Part shown: one piece after another, positions 43,529-52,052 of the stretch | How positions within the stretch are numbered: the first letter of the stretch is position 1 | How the letters are laid out: each line of letters opens with the position of its first letter | NCBI RefSeq assembly: GCF_008641065.1 | Contig: NZ_VTRS01000002.1 | Coordinates: 310,001-374,000, forward strand | Direction: 5' to 3' | Length of the DNA stretch: 64,000 nucleotides | Source of the DNA: Rhabdaerophilum calidifontis | Lineage (GTDB): Bacteria; Pseudomonadota; Alphaproteobacteria; Rhizobiales; Beijerinckiaceae | Position numbers and translations under genes: made by a program | The notes under the pieces: generated by a model | What the model saw: only the letters and a program-made list of their open reading frames with translations | What the model was told of the DNA's origin: nothing | Databases searched by the model: none

Positions 43529-44731
43529 TCACACGCGTTCGAGGCCGAGCGCGATCCCCTGGCCGACGCCGATGCACATTGTCGCCAGCGCGCGCCGGCC
43601 AGCGCGTTTCTTCAGTTCGATCGCCGCGCTCAGCGCCAGCCGCGCGCCGGACATGCCGAGCGGATGACCGAGCGCGATCGCGCCGCCATTCGGGTTCACG
43701 TGCTCGGCATCGTCGGGCAGTTTCAGCAGCCGCAGCGTGGCGAGCGCCTGCGCGGCGAAGGCCTCGTTGAGCTCGATCACGTCGAAATCCGCCGGCGTCA
43801 CGCCGAGGCGCGCGCAGAGCTTCTCGGTCGCCGGAGCCGGCCCGATGCCCATGACGCGCGGCGGCACGCCGGCGGTGGCCATGCCGGTGATCCGTGCCAG
43901 CGGCGTGAGGCCGAAGCGCGCCATGCCCGCCTCCGAGGCGATGAGCAGCGCCGCCGCGCCGTCATTGACGCCGGAGGCATTGCCGGCCGTGACCGAGCCG
44001 CCGGGACGGAACGGCGCTGGCAGGGCGGCGAGCTTCTCGAGCGTCGTCTCGCGCGGATGCTCGTCCTTCTCGACGAGGACGGGATCGCCCCGGCGCTTCG
44101 GCACCGCGACCGGCACGATCTCCTCGCCGAGGCGGCCGCTCTTCTGCGCGGCGGCGGCGCGCATCTGCGAACGCAGCGCGAAGGCATCCTGATCGGCGCG
44201 GCTGATCTGATAATCCTCGGCAACATTTTCGGCGGTTTCTGGCATTGAATCAACGCCATATTGCGTTTTCATCAACGGATTTATGAATCGCCAGCCGATC
44301 GTGGTATCCTGGATTTCGGCGGTGCGCTGATAGGCCTCCTGCGCCTTGCCCATGACGAGCGGCGCCCGCGTCATGCTCTCGACGCCGCCCGCGATCACCA
44401 GATCGGCCTCGCCGGCGCGGATCGCGCGCGCCGCGGTGCCGACCGCGTCGAGCCCCGAGCCGCAGAGGCGGTTGATCGTCGTGCCGGGCACATGCGGCGG
44501 CAGCCCCGCCAGCAGGCCCGCCATGCGCGCCACATTGCGGTTGTCCTCGCCGGCCTGGTTCGCGGAACCGAGGATCACCTCGTCGATCGCCGCATCGATC
44601 CCCGGCGGCAGCCGGCCGATGAGCGCGCGCAGGACATGGGCGGCGAGATCGTCGGGCCGGATCTCGGCAAGGGCGCCGGCATAGCGGCCGATCGGGCTGC
44701 GAAGGCCGGTGACAAGGAAGGCGTCTCTCAT
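43529..44731 (-). CDS. Thiolase (acetyl-CoA acyltransferase)
   Basis: Enzyme of 400 residues that cleaves 3-oxoacyl-CoA. Cys90 in NRLCGSGLDAVG is the nucleophile, with GHPLGMSGAR (histidine) and CIGVGQG (second cysteine) near the C-terminus. VNPNGGAIALGHPLG is a thiolase signature. PcaF-like segments make it hard to choose between fatty-acid and beta-ketoadipate thiolase, but the overlap with a FadB-like gene favours beta-oxidation. ATG 44731 overlaps that gene's stop by 4 bases. Confidence 0.9.
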   Translation of the reverse strand: MRDAFLVTGLRSPIGRYAGALAEIRPDDLAAHVLRALIGRLPPGIDAAIDEVILGSANQAGEDNRNVARMAGLLAGLPPHVPGTTINRLCGSGLDAVGTAARAIRAGEADLVIAGGVESMTRAPLVMGKAQEAYQRTAEIQDTTIGWRFINPLMKTQYGVDSMPETAENVAEDYQISRADQDAFALRSQMRAAAAQKSGRLGEEIVPVAVPKRRGDPVLVEKDEHPRETTLEKLAALPAPFRPGGSVTAGNASGVNDGAAALLIASEAGMARFGLTPLARITGMATAGVPPRVMGIGPAPATEKLCARLGVTPADFDVIELNEAFAAQALATLRLLKLPDDAEHVNPNGGAIALGHPLGMSGARLALSAAIELKKRAGRRALATMCIGVGQGIALGLERV

Positions 44732-46824
44732 GGCTGGCTCATCGGCTCCCGCTGGTTGAGGCTGGCGAAATTGCGGCCCGAGGCGGCGAGTTCCTCGAGC
44801 AGCGGCGCGACCTCGAAGCCGCGCCCGTCGCGGCGCGCGTTCTCCCGTGCCGTGGCGAGCACCGCCGCAAGGCCGCGCGAATCCGCCTCGTGCATCGGGC
44901 CGCCGCGCCAGGCCGGAAATCCATAGCCGTGAACGAGCACGACGTCGATATCGAGCGGCCGTGCGGCGATGCCCTCGCCGAGGAGCTTCGCGCCCTCGTT
45001 GACCATGGCCGCGAGCACCCGCGCCTGGATCGCTTCCGCCGGCAGCGGAACCGGGCGGCGCCCGGTCGAGGCGGCGTGGTCGCGCACCAAAGCCTCGACA
45101 TCGGGGTCGCGGACCCGCTTGCCCTCGGCATAGCGATACCAGCCGCGCCCGGCCTTCTGCCCGAACCAGCCGCGTTCGCAGAGCCGGTCGACGATCGGCA
45201 CGTCGCGCTCGGCGGGGTCGCGGGTCGCCGCGTGGCGCTTGCGCCGCACCCAGGCGATGTCGAGCCCGGCGAGATCCTGAACCGCGAACGGCCCCATCGC
45301 GAGGCCGAACGCCTCCATCGCCGCGTCGATCTCGGCGGGCATCGCGCCTTCCTCGAGCATGAATTCGCATTCGGCGCGGAAGCGGGCGAGGATGCGGTTG
45401 CCGATGAACCCCTCGCAGACCCCGGTCGTCACCGCGATCTTGCCGAGGTCCCGCGCCACGGCGAGCCCGGTGGCGAGCGCATCGGCGCTGACCCGCCGGG
45501 TGCGGACGATCTCCATCAGTTTCATGACATGGGCCGGCGAGAAGAAATGCAGCCCCAGGAAGCGTTGCGGCCGCGCGAGCCCGTCCGCCATCGCCTCGAT
45601 GTCGAGATAGGAGGTGTTGGTGGCCAGGATCGCTTCCGGGCGCAGGATCGATTCAAGCGCGCCGAGCAGTTCCTGCTTCAGCGCCATGTCCTCGAACACG
45701 CATTCGATGACGAGATCGCAGGGCGCGAGCCGCGCGAGTTCGGTCGCGAGTGTCAGCCGGGCCCGGCGCTCGGCAAGCCCGGCCGCATCGATGCGCCCGC
45801 CCTTCGCCGCACGCTGGAGCAGGCTCTCGATCCGTTCGGCGCCGGCCCGCAGCGCCGCCTCCTCACGCTCGATCACCGTGACGGCGTAGCCGGAATCGAG
45901 GAAAGCCATGGCGATCCCGGCCCCCATCGTTCCGGCGCCGACGATGCCGACCGCGCGGACGGGCAGGGCGCGGGCGCCCTCGATGCCGGCCACCCGCCGT
46001 ACGTCGCGCTCGGCGAAGAACAGGTGTCGGAGCGCCTTCGATTGCTCCGAGGCCGTCAGCTCTAAGAAGGTCTGCCGCTCTATCCGCAGCGCCTGGGCGA
46101 ACGGCATGCCCGCGGCATGCGCGACGAGGTCGATCGCCTTCAGCGGTGCAATGCGTCCGCGCGCCTGCGCCCGGACCCGCGCGACCATCGCCTCCCACGC
46201 CCCGGCATCCGGTGCCGGCGGCGGACGCAGCGACAGCCGCGGCTGAAGCTTGCCGCCGAGGCTCATGGCAAGGGCGATCGCCTCGCCGACAAGGTCATCC
46301 CCGGCCACGAGATCACAAAGCCCGATCGCCAGCGCCTCGCGCGCATCGACCATCCGCCCCGTGGCGATGAGATCGAGCGCGGCCGGCAGGCCGACCAGCC
46401 GGGGCAGACGCTGCGTGCCGCCGGTGCCCGGCAGCAGGCCGAGCTTCACCTCCGGCAACCCGACGCGCGCGTCGCGCGCCATGATCCGCCGATGCGCGGC
46501 GAGCCCGATCTCGCAACCGCCGCCGAGCGCGGTGCCGTGCCAGGCGACCACCACCGGCTTGGCCGATTCTTCGACGCGGTTGATCACATCCGGCAGATGC
46601 GGTTCGAGCGGCTTGCGCCCGAATTCGGAAATGTCGCCCCCGGCGACGAAGGTCTTGCCGCGCGCGGCGATGACGATCGCCTCGATCTCCGGATCCGCCT
46701 CGGCACGCATCAGCGCGTCCTGCAGCGCGCGGCGGATTGCCTGTGACGTGGCGTTGACGGGCGGGTTGTCGATCTCGAGCAGTGCCACGGGGCCGTGGGT
46801 CGTCCGGTGAACCTGTCCCGCCAT
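44728..46824 (-). CDS. Multifunctional fatty-acid oxidation protein (enoyl-CoA hydratase/3-hydroxyacyl-CoA dehydrogenase)
   Basis: Protein of 698 residues. The N-terminal crotonase domain (1 to about 190) includes ARGKTFVAGGDISEFG, ALGGGCEIGLAAHRR and LPEVKLGLLPGTGGTQRLPRL with both catalytic glutamates. The NAD-binding domain starts at about 290 with VGIVGAGTMGAGIAMAF, followed by LGLHFFSPAHVMKLMEIVR and GFIGNRIL. It performs hydration and dehydrogenation in beta-oxidation and works with the overlapping thiolase gene. Length fits the bacterial FadJ/peroxisomal-type proteins. Confidence 0.92.
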   Translation of the reverse strand: MAGQVHRTTHGPVALLEIDNPPVNATSQAIRRALQDALMRAEADPEIEAIVIAARGKTFVAGGDISEFGRKPLEPHLPDVINRVEESAKPVVVAWHGTALGGGCEIGLAAHRRIMARDARVGLPEVKLGLLPGTGGTQRLPRLVGLPAALDLIATGRMVDAREALAIGLCDLVAGDDLVGEAIALAMSLGGKLQPRLSLRPPPAPDAGAWEAMVARVRAQARGRIAPLKAIDLVAHAAGMPFAQALRIERQTFLELTASEQSKALRHLFFAERDVRRVAGIEGARALPVRAVGIVGAGTMGAGIAMAFLDSGYAVTVIEREEAALRAGAERIESLLQRAAKGGRIDAAGLAERRARLTLATELARLAPCDLVIECVFEDMALKQELLGALESILRPEAILATNTSYLDIEAMADGLARPQRFLGLHFFSPAHVMKLMEIVRTRRVSADALATGLAVARDLGKIAVTTGVCEGFIGNRILARFRAECEFMLEEGAMPAEIDAAMEAFGLAMGPFAVQDLAGLDIAWVRRKRHAATRDPAERDVPIVDRLCERGWFGQKAGRGWYRYAEGKRVRDPDVEALVRDHAASTGRRPVPLPAEAIQARVLAAMVNEGAKLLGEGIAARPLDIDVVLVHGYGFPAWRGGPMHEADSRGLAAVLATARENARRDGRGFEVAPLLEELAASGRNFASLNQREPMSQP

Positions 46825-47346
46825 CCGTCGCCCCGACCCCCACCCGACGCGGCGGCCGCGGATGCCGGCCGCCGAAGAACATCACGCACGCGAGGAAATC
46901 ACACAAGAACAATGCGCGCCCGGCAAGCCGGCATCCAGACGGCTGGGCCGGGTCTCCGGAGCAACCGAACGGAATTCCAGAACAGCGACAGGCCGACATT
47001 TCCCATGCCTAGAATAGTTCGATTCGAGCAATCAGAGATAGTCGCTCACGATGAAATCCGAAGTTATCCAAACGGTATAACTGAATGACAGCATGGCTTT
47101 GAATTGATCCCTGTGTTTTCAGCATATCACATTGCCGTCTTGGGTGCGCTGCAATATAGACGGCGTAGAATGTTGCGGTGCAACAAACAAAAGGCTGCCT
47201 GCCCCACGGATTAGACCTTGGTAGGGGCAGTGCCGCGCGGATTTACACGGTATTCAGAATTTGGGCGGGTGTTCCTTGCAGGGTATGCCGGTTCTTCGCC
47301 CCCGAACTTGATCCGGGGATAACCAAGAGCAAAAGGGAGGTGACGA
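46825..47346. other. 522-bp divergent intergenic region
   Basis: No gene is supported. It separates the beta-oxidation operon from the symporter genes and is the most AT-rich stretch of the window (about 46980-47200). It contains GTTAT-N9-ATAAC at 47063-47081, two direct copies of TGCGSTGCAA at 47145-47154 and 47174-47183, and the inverted repeat GTTGC-GGT-GCAAC at 47172-47184. These probably include the promoters and operators of both operons. Confidence 0.5.
47145..47184 (+). repeat. Direct repeat TGCG(C/G)TGCAA, likely operator upstream of the symporter
   Basis: TGCGCTGCAA (47145-47154) and TGCGGTGCAA (47174-47183) are 29 bases apart; the second is part of the inverted repeat GTTGC-GGT-GCAAC. 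TGC-rich repeats of this kind are bound by PhaR-like regulators in alphaproteobacteria, which would fit acyl-CoA/acetate metabolism, but this link is tentative. Confidence 0.4.
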
Positions 47347-47601
47347 ATGTCGCCAAGCGACGAACAACATTGGGGCCAGACGCGCACCCTCATGTTCATC
47401 ATGATGGGGCTCTGGGCGTTCTTCAGCTTCTTCATTCACATGTTCGTGACGAGCCTCAACAGCATCGTCATCGCGGGCTTCCCGCTCGGCTTCTACATGG
47501 CCGCGCAGGGCTCGCTGATCGCCTTCGTGGTGATGCTGTTCTGGTTCGCCAGGGCGCAGGACAAGATCGATCGCGACCACGGCGTCGCGGAAGACGAATA
47601 A
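47347..47601 (+). CDS. Small subunit of a sodium:solute symporter (DUF4212)
   Basis: An 84-residue membrane protein with two hydrophobic segments (LMFIMMGLWAFFSFFIHMFV and GFYMAAQGSLIAFVVMLFWFA). It matches the small DUF4212 subunit that precedes ActP-like symporters. A strong AAGGGAGGTGACGA ribosome site precedes ATG 47347. It ends 12 bases before the large subunit. Confidence 0.9.
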   Translation: MSPSDEQHWGQTRTLMFIMMGLWAFFSFFIHMFVTSLNSIVIAGFPLGFYMAAQGSLIAFVVMLFWFARAQDKIDRDHGVAEDE

Positions 47602-47613
47602 GGGGAGGGGCGC

Positions 47614-49587
47614 ATGGCTACGAAAACGTCAGGCGGTGACGACTTCACCTCGAATCTCGGCCGCATCTACGGCATCTATACGGGCGGCTTCGTCGCCTTC
47701 GTGCTGTTCATCGCGCTGCTCGAGAAGCTCGGGGTTCCGAACAACATTCTCGGCTACCTGTTCGTGTTCTTCACGATCGCGGTCTACGCCTTCATCGGCA
47801 TCATCTCGCGCACGATGCAGGTCTCGGAATATTACGTCGCAGGCCGCAAGGTCCCGGCGCTCTACAACGGCATGGCCACGGGCGCGGACTGGATGTCCGG
47901 CGCGTCCTTCGTCGGCATGGCGGGCTCGCTCTTCCTGCTCGGCTATGACGGCCTCGCCTTCGTGCTGGGCTGGACGGGCGGCTATGTGCTGGTCGCGGTG
48001 CTGGTCGCGCCGTTCCTGCGCAAATTCGGCGCCTACACGGTGCCGGACTTCCTCTCGGCCCGCTATGGCGGCAACCTCGCGCGCTTCATCGGCGTGATCG
48101 TGCTGCTCTGCTGCTCTTTCACCTATGTCGTGGCGCAGATCTACGCGACCGGCATCATCGCCTCGCGCTTTCTGGGCATGAGCTTCGAACTTGCGGTGTT
48201 CGTCGGTCTCGCCGGCATCCTCGTCTGCTCGATGCTGGGCGGGATGCGCGCCGTCACCTGGACCCAGGTCGCGCAATATATCGTGCTGATCATCGCCTAT
48301 CTGGTGCCGGTGGTGCTGCTCTCGGCCAAGAAATACGGCCTGCCGATCCCGCAGCTCACCTATGGCCAGGCGCTCCAGGAGATCGCGGCGCTCGAACAGG
48401 GCTTCATCAAGAACGGCCTCGCGCCGGCGACGATGAAGCTGCATGCGGCGCCGTTCACCTCCTACACGACGGGCAATTACTTCGCGCTGATCCTCTGCCT
48501 CATGGTCGGCACGGCGTCGCTGCCCCACGTGCTGATGCGCTATTTCACCACCCCCTCGGTGCGTGAGGCGCGCGTCTCGGTGGCATGGTCGCTGCTGTTC
48601 ATCTTCCTGCTCTACTTCACGGCCCCGGCCTATGCCGCGTTCTCCAAGCTCGAGGTCTATTCGACCCTGATCGGCAAGAATATCGGCGATCTCCCGGCCT
48701 GGGTTTACAGCTGGGGCAAGATCAACCTCGTGACGATCTGCGGCAAGGCCGCGGCTTCGGCCGATGCCGTCAAGGCGGCCTGCGGCGCGGTCTCCGGCCA
48801 TGCCGGCATCCTCCGCTGGCAGGATTTCGGCATCAACACTGACGTCGTGGTGCTCTCGACGCCGGAAATCGCGGGGCTGCCTTACGTCATCGCCGGCCTT
48901 GTCGCCGCCGGTGGCCTCGCCGCGGCGCTCTCGACCGCCGACGGTCTGCTGCTCGCGATCGCCAACGCGCTCAGCCACGACATCTACTACAAGATGATCG
49001 ACAGGCACGCGCCGACGGCGCGCCGCCTCATCGTCTCGCGCGTGCTGCTCGTCGTGGTGGCGATCCTCGCGGCCTGGACGGCCTCGACGAAACCGGCGGA
49101 CATCCTGTCCATGGTGTCCTGGGCCTTCTCCCTGGCGGCGGCGGGGCTGTTCCCGGCGCTCGTGCTGGGCGTCTGGTCCAAGCGCGTCAACGCCACCGGC
49201 GCCATTGCCGGCATGATCGCGGGCTTCAGCGTCTGTATCGTGTATCTGGTGGTGACACGTTATTTCCCCGGCTTCGGCGTGAAAACGCTGGGGATGACCT
49301 CACTGACCAATGCGGCCGGCGCGCCGCTCATCCCGGACATGGCCAAGGCGCTCGCCGCGCCCGGCGCCATGGATGGCTGGGTGCTCGCCTCGCATCCGCT
49401 TGCGTCGAAGGTCGGCTGGATGAACATGAACAACATCTCGTCGGCCATTTTCGGGCTGCCGGTCGGGTTCATCGTCACCTATGTCGTCTCGCTGATGACG
49501 CCTGCGCCTTCGGTCGAGATGCAGCGCTTCCTCGACGAGGTGCGCAAGCCGCGCGGCCAGACGCTGATGGAAGAGAAGACCGCCTGA
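47614..49587 (+). CDS. Sodium:solute symporter, ActP-like large subunit
   Basis: Membrane protein of 657 residues with some 13 or more hydrophobic segments. YYVAGRKVPALYNGMATGADWMSGASFVGMAG and YTVPDFLSARYGG are typical of the SSS family acetate/pyruvate group. VARLAAALSTADGLLLAIANALSHDIYYKMI is the conserved later motif. It is longer than ActP, with extra loop material around 230-290 and 350-400. Substrate is probably a short-chain carboxylate such as acetate; the neighbouring acyl-CoA genes fit. Confidence 0.9.
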   Translation: MATKTSGGDDFTSNLGRIYGIYTGGFVAFVLFIALLEKLGVPNNILGYLFVFFTIAVYAFIGIISRTMQVSEYYVAGRKVPALYNGMATGADWMSGASFVGMAGSLFLLGYDGLAFVLGWTGGYVLVAVLVAPFLRKFGAYTVPDFLSARYGGNLARFIGVIVLLCCSFTYVVAQIYATGIIASRFLGMSFELAVFVGLAGILVCSMLGGMRAVTWTQVAQYIVLIIAYLVPVVLLSAKKYGLPIPQLTYGQALQEIAALEQGFIKNGLAPATMKLHAAPFTSYTTGNYFALILCLMVGTASLPHVLMRYFTTPSVREARVSVAWSLLFIFLLYFTAPAYAAFSKLEVYSTLIGKNIGDLPAWVYSWGKINLVTICGKAAASADAVKAACGAVSGHAGILRWQDFGINTDVVVLSTPEIAGLPYVIAGLVAAGGLAAALSTADGLLLAIANALSHDIYYKMIDRHAPTARRLIVSRVLLVVVAILAAWTASTKPADILSMVSWAFSLAAAGLFPALVLGVWSKRVNATGAIAGMIAGFSVCIVYLVVTRYFPGFGVKTLGMTSLTNAAGAPLIPDMAKALAAPGAMDGWVLASHPLASKVGWMNMNNISSAIFGLPVGFIVTYVVSLMTPAPSVEMQRFLDEVRKPRGQTLMEEKTA

Positions 49588-49607
49588 GCGGCCGCTTCCG
49601 CGCGATC

Positions 49608-49639
49608 GGAAAGGGGCGGGCTTCCGCCCCTTTCCTTTT
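49608..49639 (+). terminator. Rho-independent terminator of the symporter operon
   Basis: GGAAAGGGGCGG (49608-49619), loop GCTT, and CCGCCCCTTTCC (49624-49635) form a perfect 12-bp stem followed by TTTTC. It lies 20 bases after the symporter stop. Confidence 0.9.
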
Positions 49640-49728
49640 CCCGCCGGGTATTTGCGCCGGGCGGCTTGACCTGCCGGTTCGCGCGTCCTAGGCGCGGAAT
49701 CCGGACCTCCTTTCCGATGAGAGATGCG

Positions 49729-50031
49729 ATGGGCGACGATCCCGGTTTCCTCACCTTCACGCTGCCGAACTACGTGCTGGCGGCGCTGACCTACACGCTG
49801 CTCGGCCGCATCATTCTCTCCTTTTTGTTCGCATCGAACCCCGATGTGGTGATCAACCGTGTCTTCGCGCAGGTGACGGATCCGGTGGTGCGGGTAGTGC
49901 GGTTCTTCACGCCGGCGGCGGTTGCGACGCCGCTGGTGCTGGTGCTCGCGATCTTCTGGCTGACGGCCTTGCGCATGGCGCTGTTCCTGCTGACGCGCCT
50001 CCTGGGCGTCGGCGCCGAGGCGACGGGCTGA
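49729..50031 (+). CDS. YggT-family membrane protein
   Basis: A 100-residue protein with two hydrophobic regions. LLGRIILSFLFASNPDVVINRVFAQVTDPVVRVVRFFTP is the YggT core. YggT proteins are small membrane proteins of unclear function, linked to osmotic tolerance or cell-envelope assembly. I chose ATG 49729, which has GAGAG upstream; ATG 49717 is possible. It is followed after 10 bases by another small membrane protein. Confidence 0.75.
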   Translation: MGDDPGFLTFTLPNYVLAALTYTLLGRIILSFLFASNPDVVINRVFAQVTDPVVRVVRFFTPAAVATPLVLVLAIFWLTALRMALFLLTRLLGVGAEATG

Positions 50032-50041
50032 GGAGGCCGGG

Positions 50042-50371
50042 ATGGAACGCGAAACCCTTCTGCGCCGGGACGGATTCCTCGTCGGGATCGCCGGATTCTC
50101 GCTGCTCAACGGCATGCATTTCTCGCCCTATTTCGACGCGGCCTATATCCTGCTGCGGCCCTTCACGCCGACGCTGATCGTCTCCTCGCCGATCCTGACC
50201 TTCTATTTCACCTCGCTGTTCCTTTCGGTGACCAGCCTGATCATCGCCGGCATTCCCGCCGCCCTGTTCGAGCGCATGACCGGGCGCCGCGAGAGTGATG
50301 CGGTCTCGCTCGGCATCTGGCTCGCCGGGGTGCTGCTGCTCGCGCTGCCGGTGCTGCTCGGCCGCGGCTAG
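50042..50371 (+). CDS. Small membrane protein of unknown function
   Basis: A 109-residue protein I do not recognise. It has three or so hydrophobic segments: PTLIVSSPILTFYFTSLFLSVTSLIIAGIPAALF in the middle and SLGIWLAGVLLLALPVLLG at the end. The start at 50042 follows GAGGCCGGG, 10 bases after the YggT-like gene, so the two are probably co-transcribed. Confidence 0.65.
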   Translation: MERETLLRRDGFLVGIAGFSLLNGMHFSPYFDAAYILLRPFTPTLIVSSPILTFYFTSLFLSVTSLIIAGIPAALFERMTGRRESDAVSLGIWLAGVLLLALPVLLGRG

Positions 50372-50513
50372 CGCCGGAGCCGGCACCGAATGCCGGTTCA
50401 AGCCATCGTGATCGCCGCCGCCTGGCTGGGGGCCGGTCGGGGCTTGCGCGGTGGCGGGACGGTTGCAAAAATTCGGATTGAAAGCATTCCGAGGCCATTT
50501 CCGGGGTAACCGC

Positions 50514-50882
50514 ATGGATGATCGCATCCGCGCCCATGCCCATGTTTCCGTGATGCGCGGCTGCGGCTTCGGCGTCATCGCGATCATCACCACCATGATC
50601 GGCGTGGCGGACCGGCTTGCGCTGTCGCTGAAGGTGGGCGGCATCGGCATGCTGCTGATGACCTTCATCCTGCTGCTGAAGGCGGCGCGGGCGGGGGAGA
50701 CGCGCTTCCGCTCCACCGAGGTCTGGATCATGCTCGACGAGCACGAACGGCCGCCCGAGGCGCTGGCGCCGGGCCTGATCGCCCGCGCGCGACGCGAGGC
50801 GTTTCTCCGCTATGCCTGGTTCTCGGCCATCGCGGCCGGCCTGATGCTGGCCGGCGCGGCGCTGGCAATGCTGCTGTCATAA
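50514..50882 (+). CDS. Small membrane protein of unknown function
   Basis: A 122-residue protein with hydrophobic segments at about 18-35 and 40-57 and at the C-terminus (YAWFSAIAAGLMLAGAALAMLL). Between them is a charged loop, including TRFRSTEVWIMLDEHERPPE. I do not recognise it. The start at 50514 follows CCGGGGTAACCGC. Its end overlaps the convergent oxidoreductase gene by 6 bases. Confidence 0.6.
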   Translation: MDDRIRAHAHVSVMRGCGFGVIAIITTMIGVADRLALSLKVGGIGMLLMTFILLLKAARAGETRFRSTEVWIMLDEHERPPEALAPGLIARARREAFLRYAWFSAIAAGLMLAGAALAMLLS

Positions 50883-51926
50883 GTCCCGGGCAGCCCCGTC
50901 GGGCGGGGATATCGCACCGGCGGACTTCGCCTCCTCCCCGATCGCGACGACGAGACGGCCGCGCACCCGTCCGGCGAGGATATCCGGCGCGATCGCCGGG
51001 AGATCTTCGAGCCGGATCTCTCCGGTCATCGCGTCGAGCCGGTCGGGCGGCAATTCGCGCGCGAGCCGGTTCCAGGCCTCGATCCGCGCCGGATAGGGTT
51101 TCATCACGCTGTCGATCCCGAGGAGGTTGACGCCGCGCAGCAGGAACGGGATCACCGAGCCGGGGAAGGCCGCGCCGCCGGCGAGCCCCACCGCCGCCAC
51201 CGAGGCGTTGTATCGCATCTGCGCCAGCAGCCGCGCCAGCATCGGCCCGCCGACATTGTCGATCGCGCCGGCCCAGGTCTCGCGTTCCAGCGGGCGGGCG
51301 GGGGCCTCGGCGAGTTCGGCGCGCGGGATGATCCGGCCGGCACCGAGCCCCTGGAGATAGGCCGCCTGTTCCGGCCTTCCGGTGACCGCGGCGACGCGGT
51401 AGCCGCGCGCCGCCAGGAGCGCGGTCGCGACCGAGCCGACGCCGCCGGCGGCGCCGGTGACGAGCACCTCGCCCTGATCCGGCGCGAGCCCATGCGCTTC
51501 GAGCGCGATCACCGCCAGCATTGCCGTCAGGCCGGCGGTGCCGATCGCCATGGCCTGCCGCGGCGTCAGCCCCTCGGGCAGGGGCACGAGCCAATCGGCC
51601 TTCACCCGCGCCCGACCGGCATAGCCGCCCCACCAGGTCTCGCCGACCCGCCAGCCCGTGAGCACCACCCGGTCGCCGGGCCGGTAGCGCGGGTCGCGCG
51701 ATTCCGCCACCGTGCCGGCGAAATCCACGCCCGGCACATGCGGATAGCTGCGCACCAGCCCGCCGCCGCCGGTGAGGCACAGCCCGTCCTTGTAGTTGAC
51801 GGTCGAATATTCGACGCGGACGGTGACGTCCCCCTCGGCGGGCAGCGCGTCATCCGTCAGATTCCGGATCTCCGCCGCCACGCCGCCATCGGCCCGCCGG
51901 TCCACGACCAAAGCCTGAAATGCCAT
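50877..51926 (-). CDS. acuI: Acrylyl-CoA reductase-type MDR oxidoreductase (AcuI/YhdH family)
   Basis: Zinc-free medium-chain dehydrogenase of 349 residues. VEYSTVNYKDGLCLTG and GVDFAGTVAESRDPRYRPGDRVVLTGWRVGETWWGGYA are AcuI/YhdH signatures, with EVLVTGAAGGVGSVATALLAARGY the NADPH-binding turn. The family reduces acryloyl-CoA to propionyl-CoA and detoxifies acrylates. Divergent from a crotonase-family gene, which fits a short-chain acyl-CoA context. Confidence 0.85.
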   Translation of the reverse strand: MAFQALVVDRRADGGVAAEIRNLTDDALPAEGDVTVRVEYSTVNYKDGLCLTGGGGLVRSYPHVPGVDFAGTVAESRDPRYRPGDRVVLTGWRVGETWWGGYAGRARVKADWLVPLPEGLTPRQAMAIGTAGLTAMLAVIALEAHGLAPDQGEVLVTGAAGGVGSVATALLAARGYRVAAVTGRPEQAAYLQGLGAGRIIPRAELAEAPARPLERETWAGAIDNVGGPMLARLLAQMRYNASVAAVGLAGGAAFPGSVIPFLLRGVNLLGIDSVMKPYPARIEAWNRLARELPPDRLDAMTGEIRLEDLPAIAPDILAGRVRGRLVVAIGEEAKSAGAISPPDGAARDL

Positions 51927-52052
51927 CTGCGATGCTCCTCCCCGGCGAGGTTGACTTCGCCTGCGCCGTCGCCGACTTCTCGATGCATCATTCTAGGCGC
52001 CGCCGGGGCGTTGACGGAAGTCCCGGCGGCGCGCGATGCGGAACGGGCAGCC

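Noticed and set aside
43529-45370. A 613-codon frame extending the thiolase upstream
   Set aside because: The extension overlaps the FadB-like gene in another frame. Thiolase begins at 44731 with the family N-terminus.
47091-47108. TGACAG (reverse CTGTCA) in the symporter promoter region as a Pho box
   Set aside because: The neighbouring 7-mer at the 11-base period (TTATACC) does not match.
50866-50883. CTGTCAT near the end of the small membrane-protein gene as a Pho box
   Set aside because: There is no second half at the 11-base period, and it lies between convergent genes.
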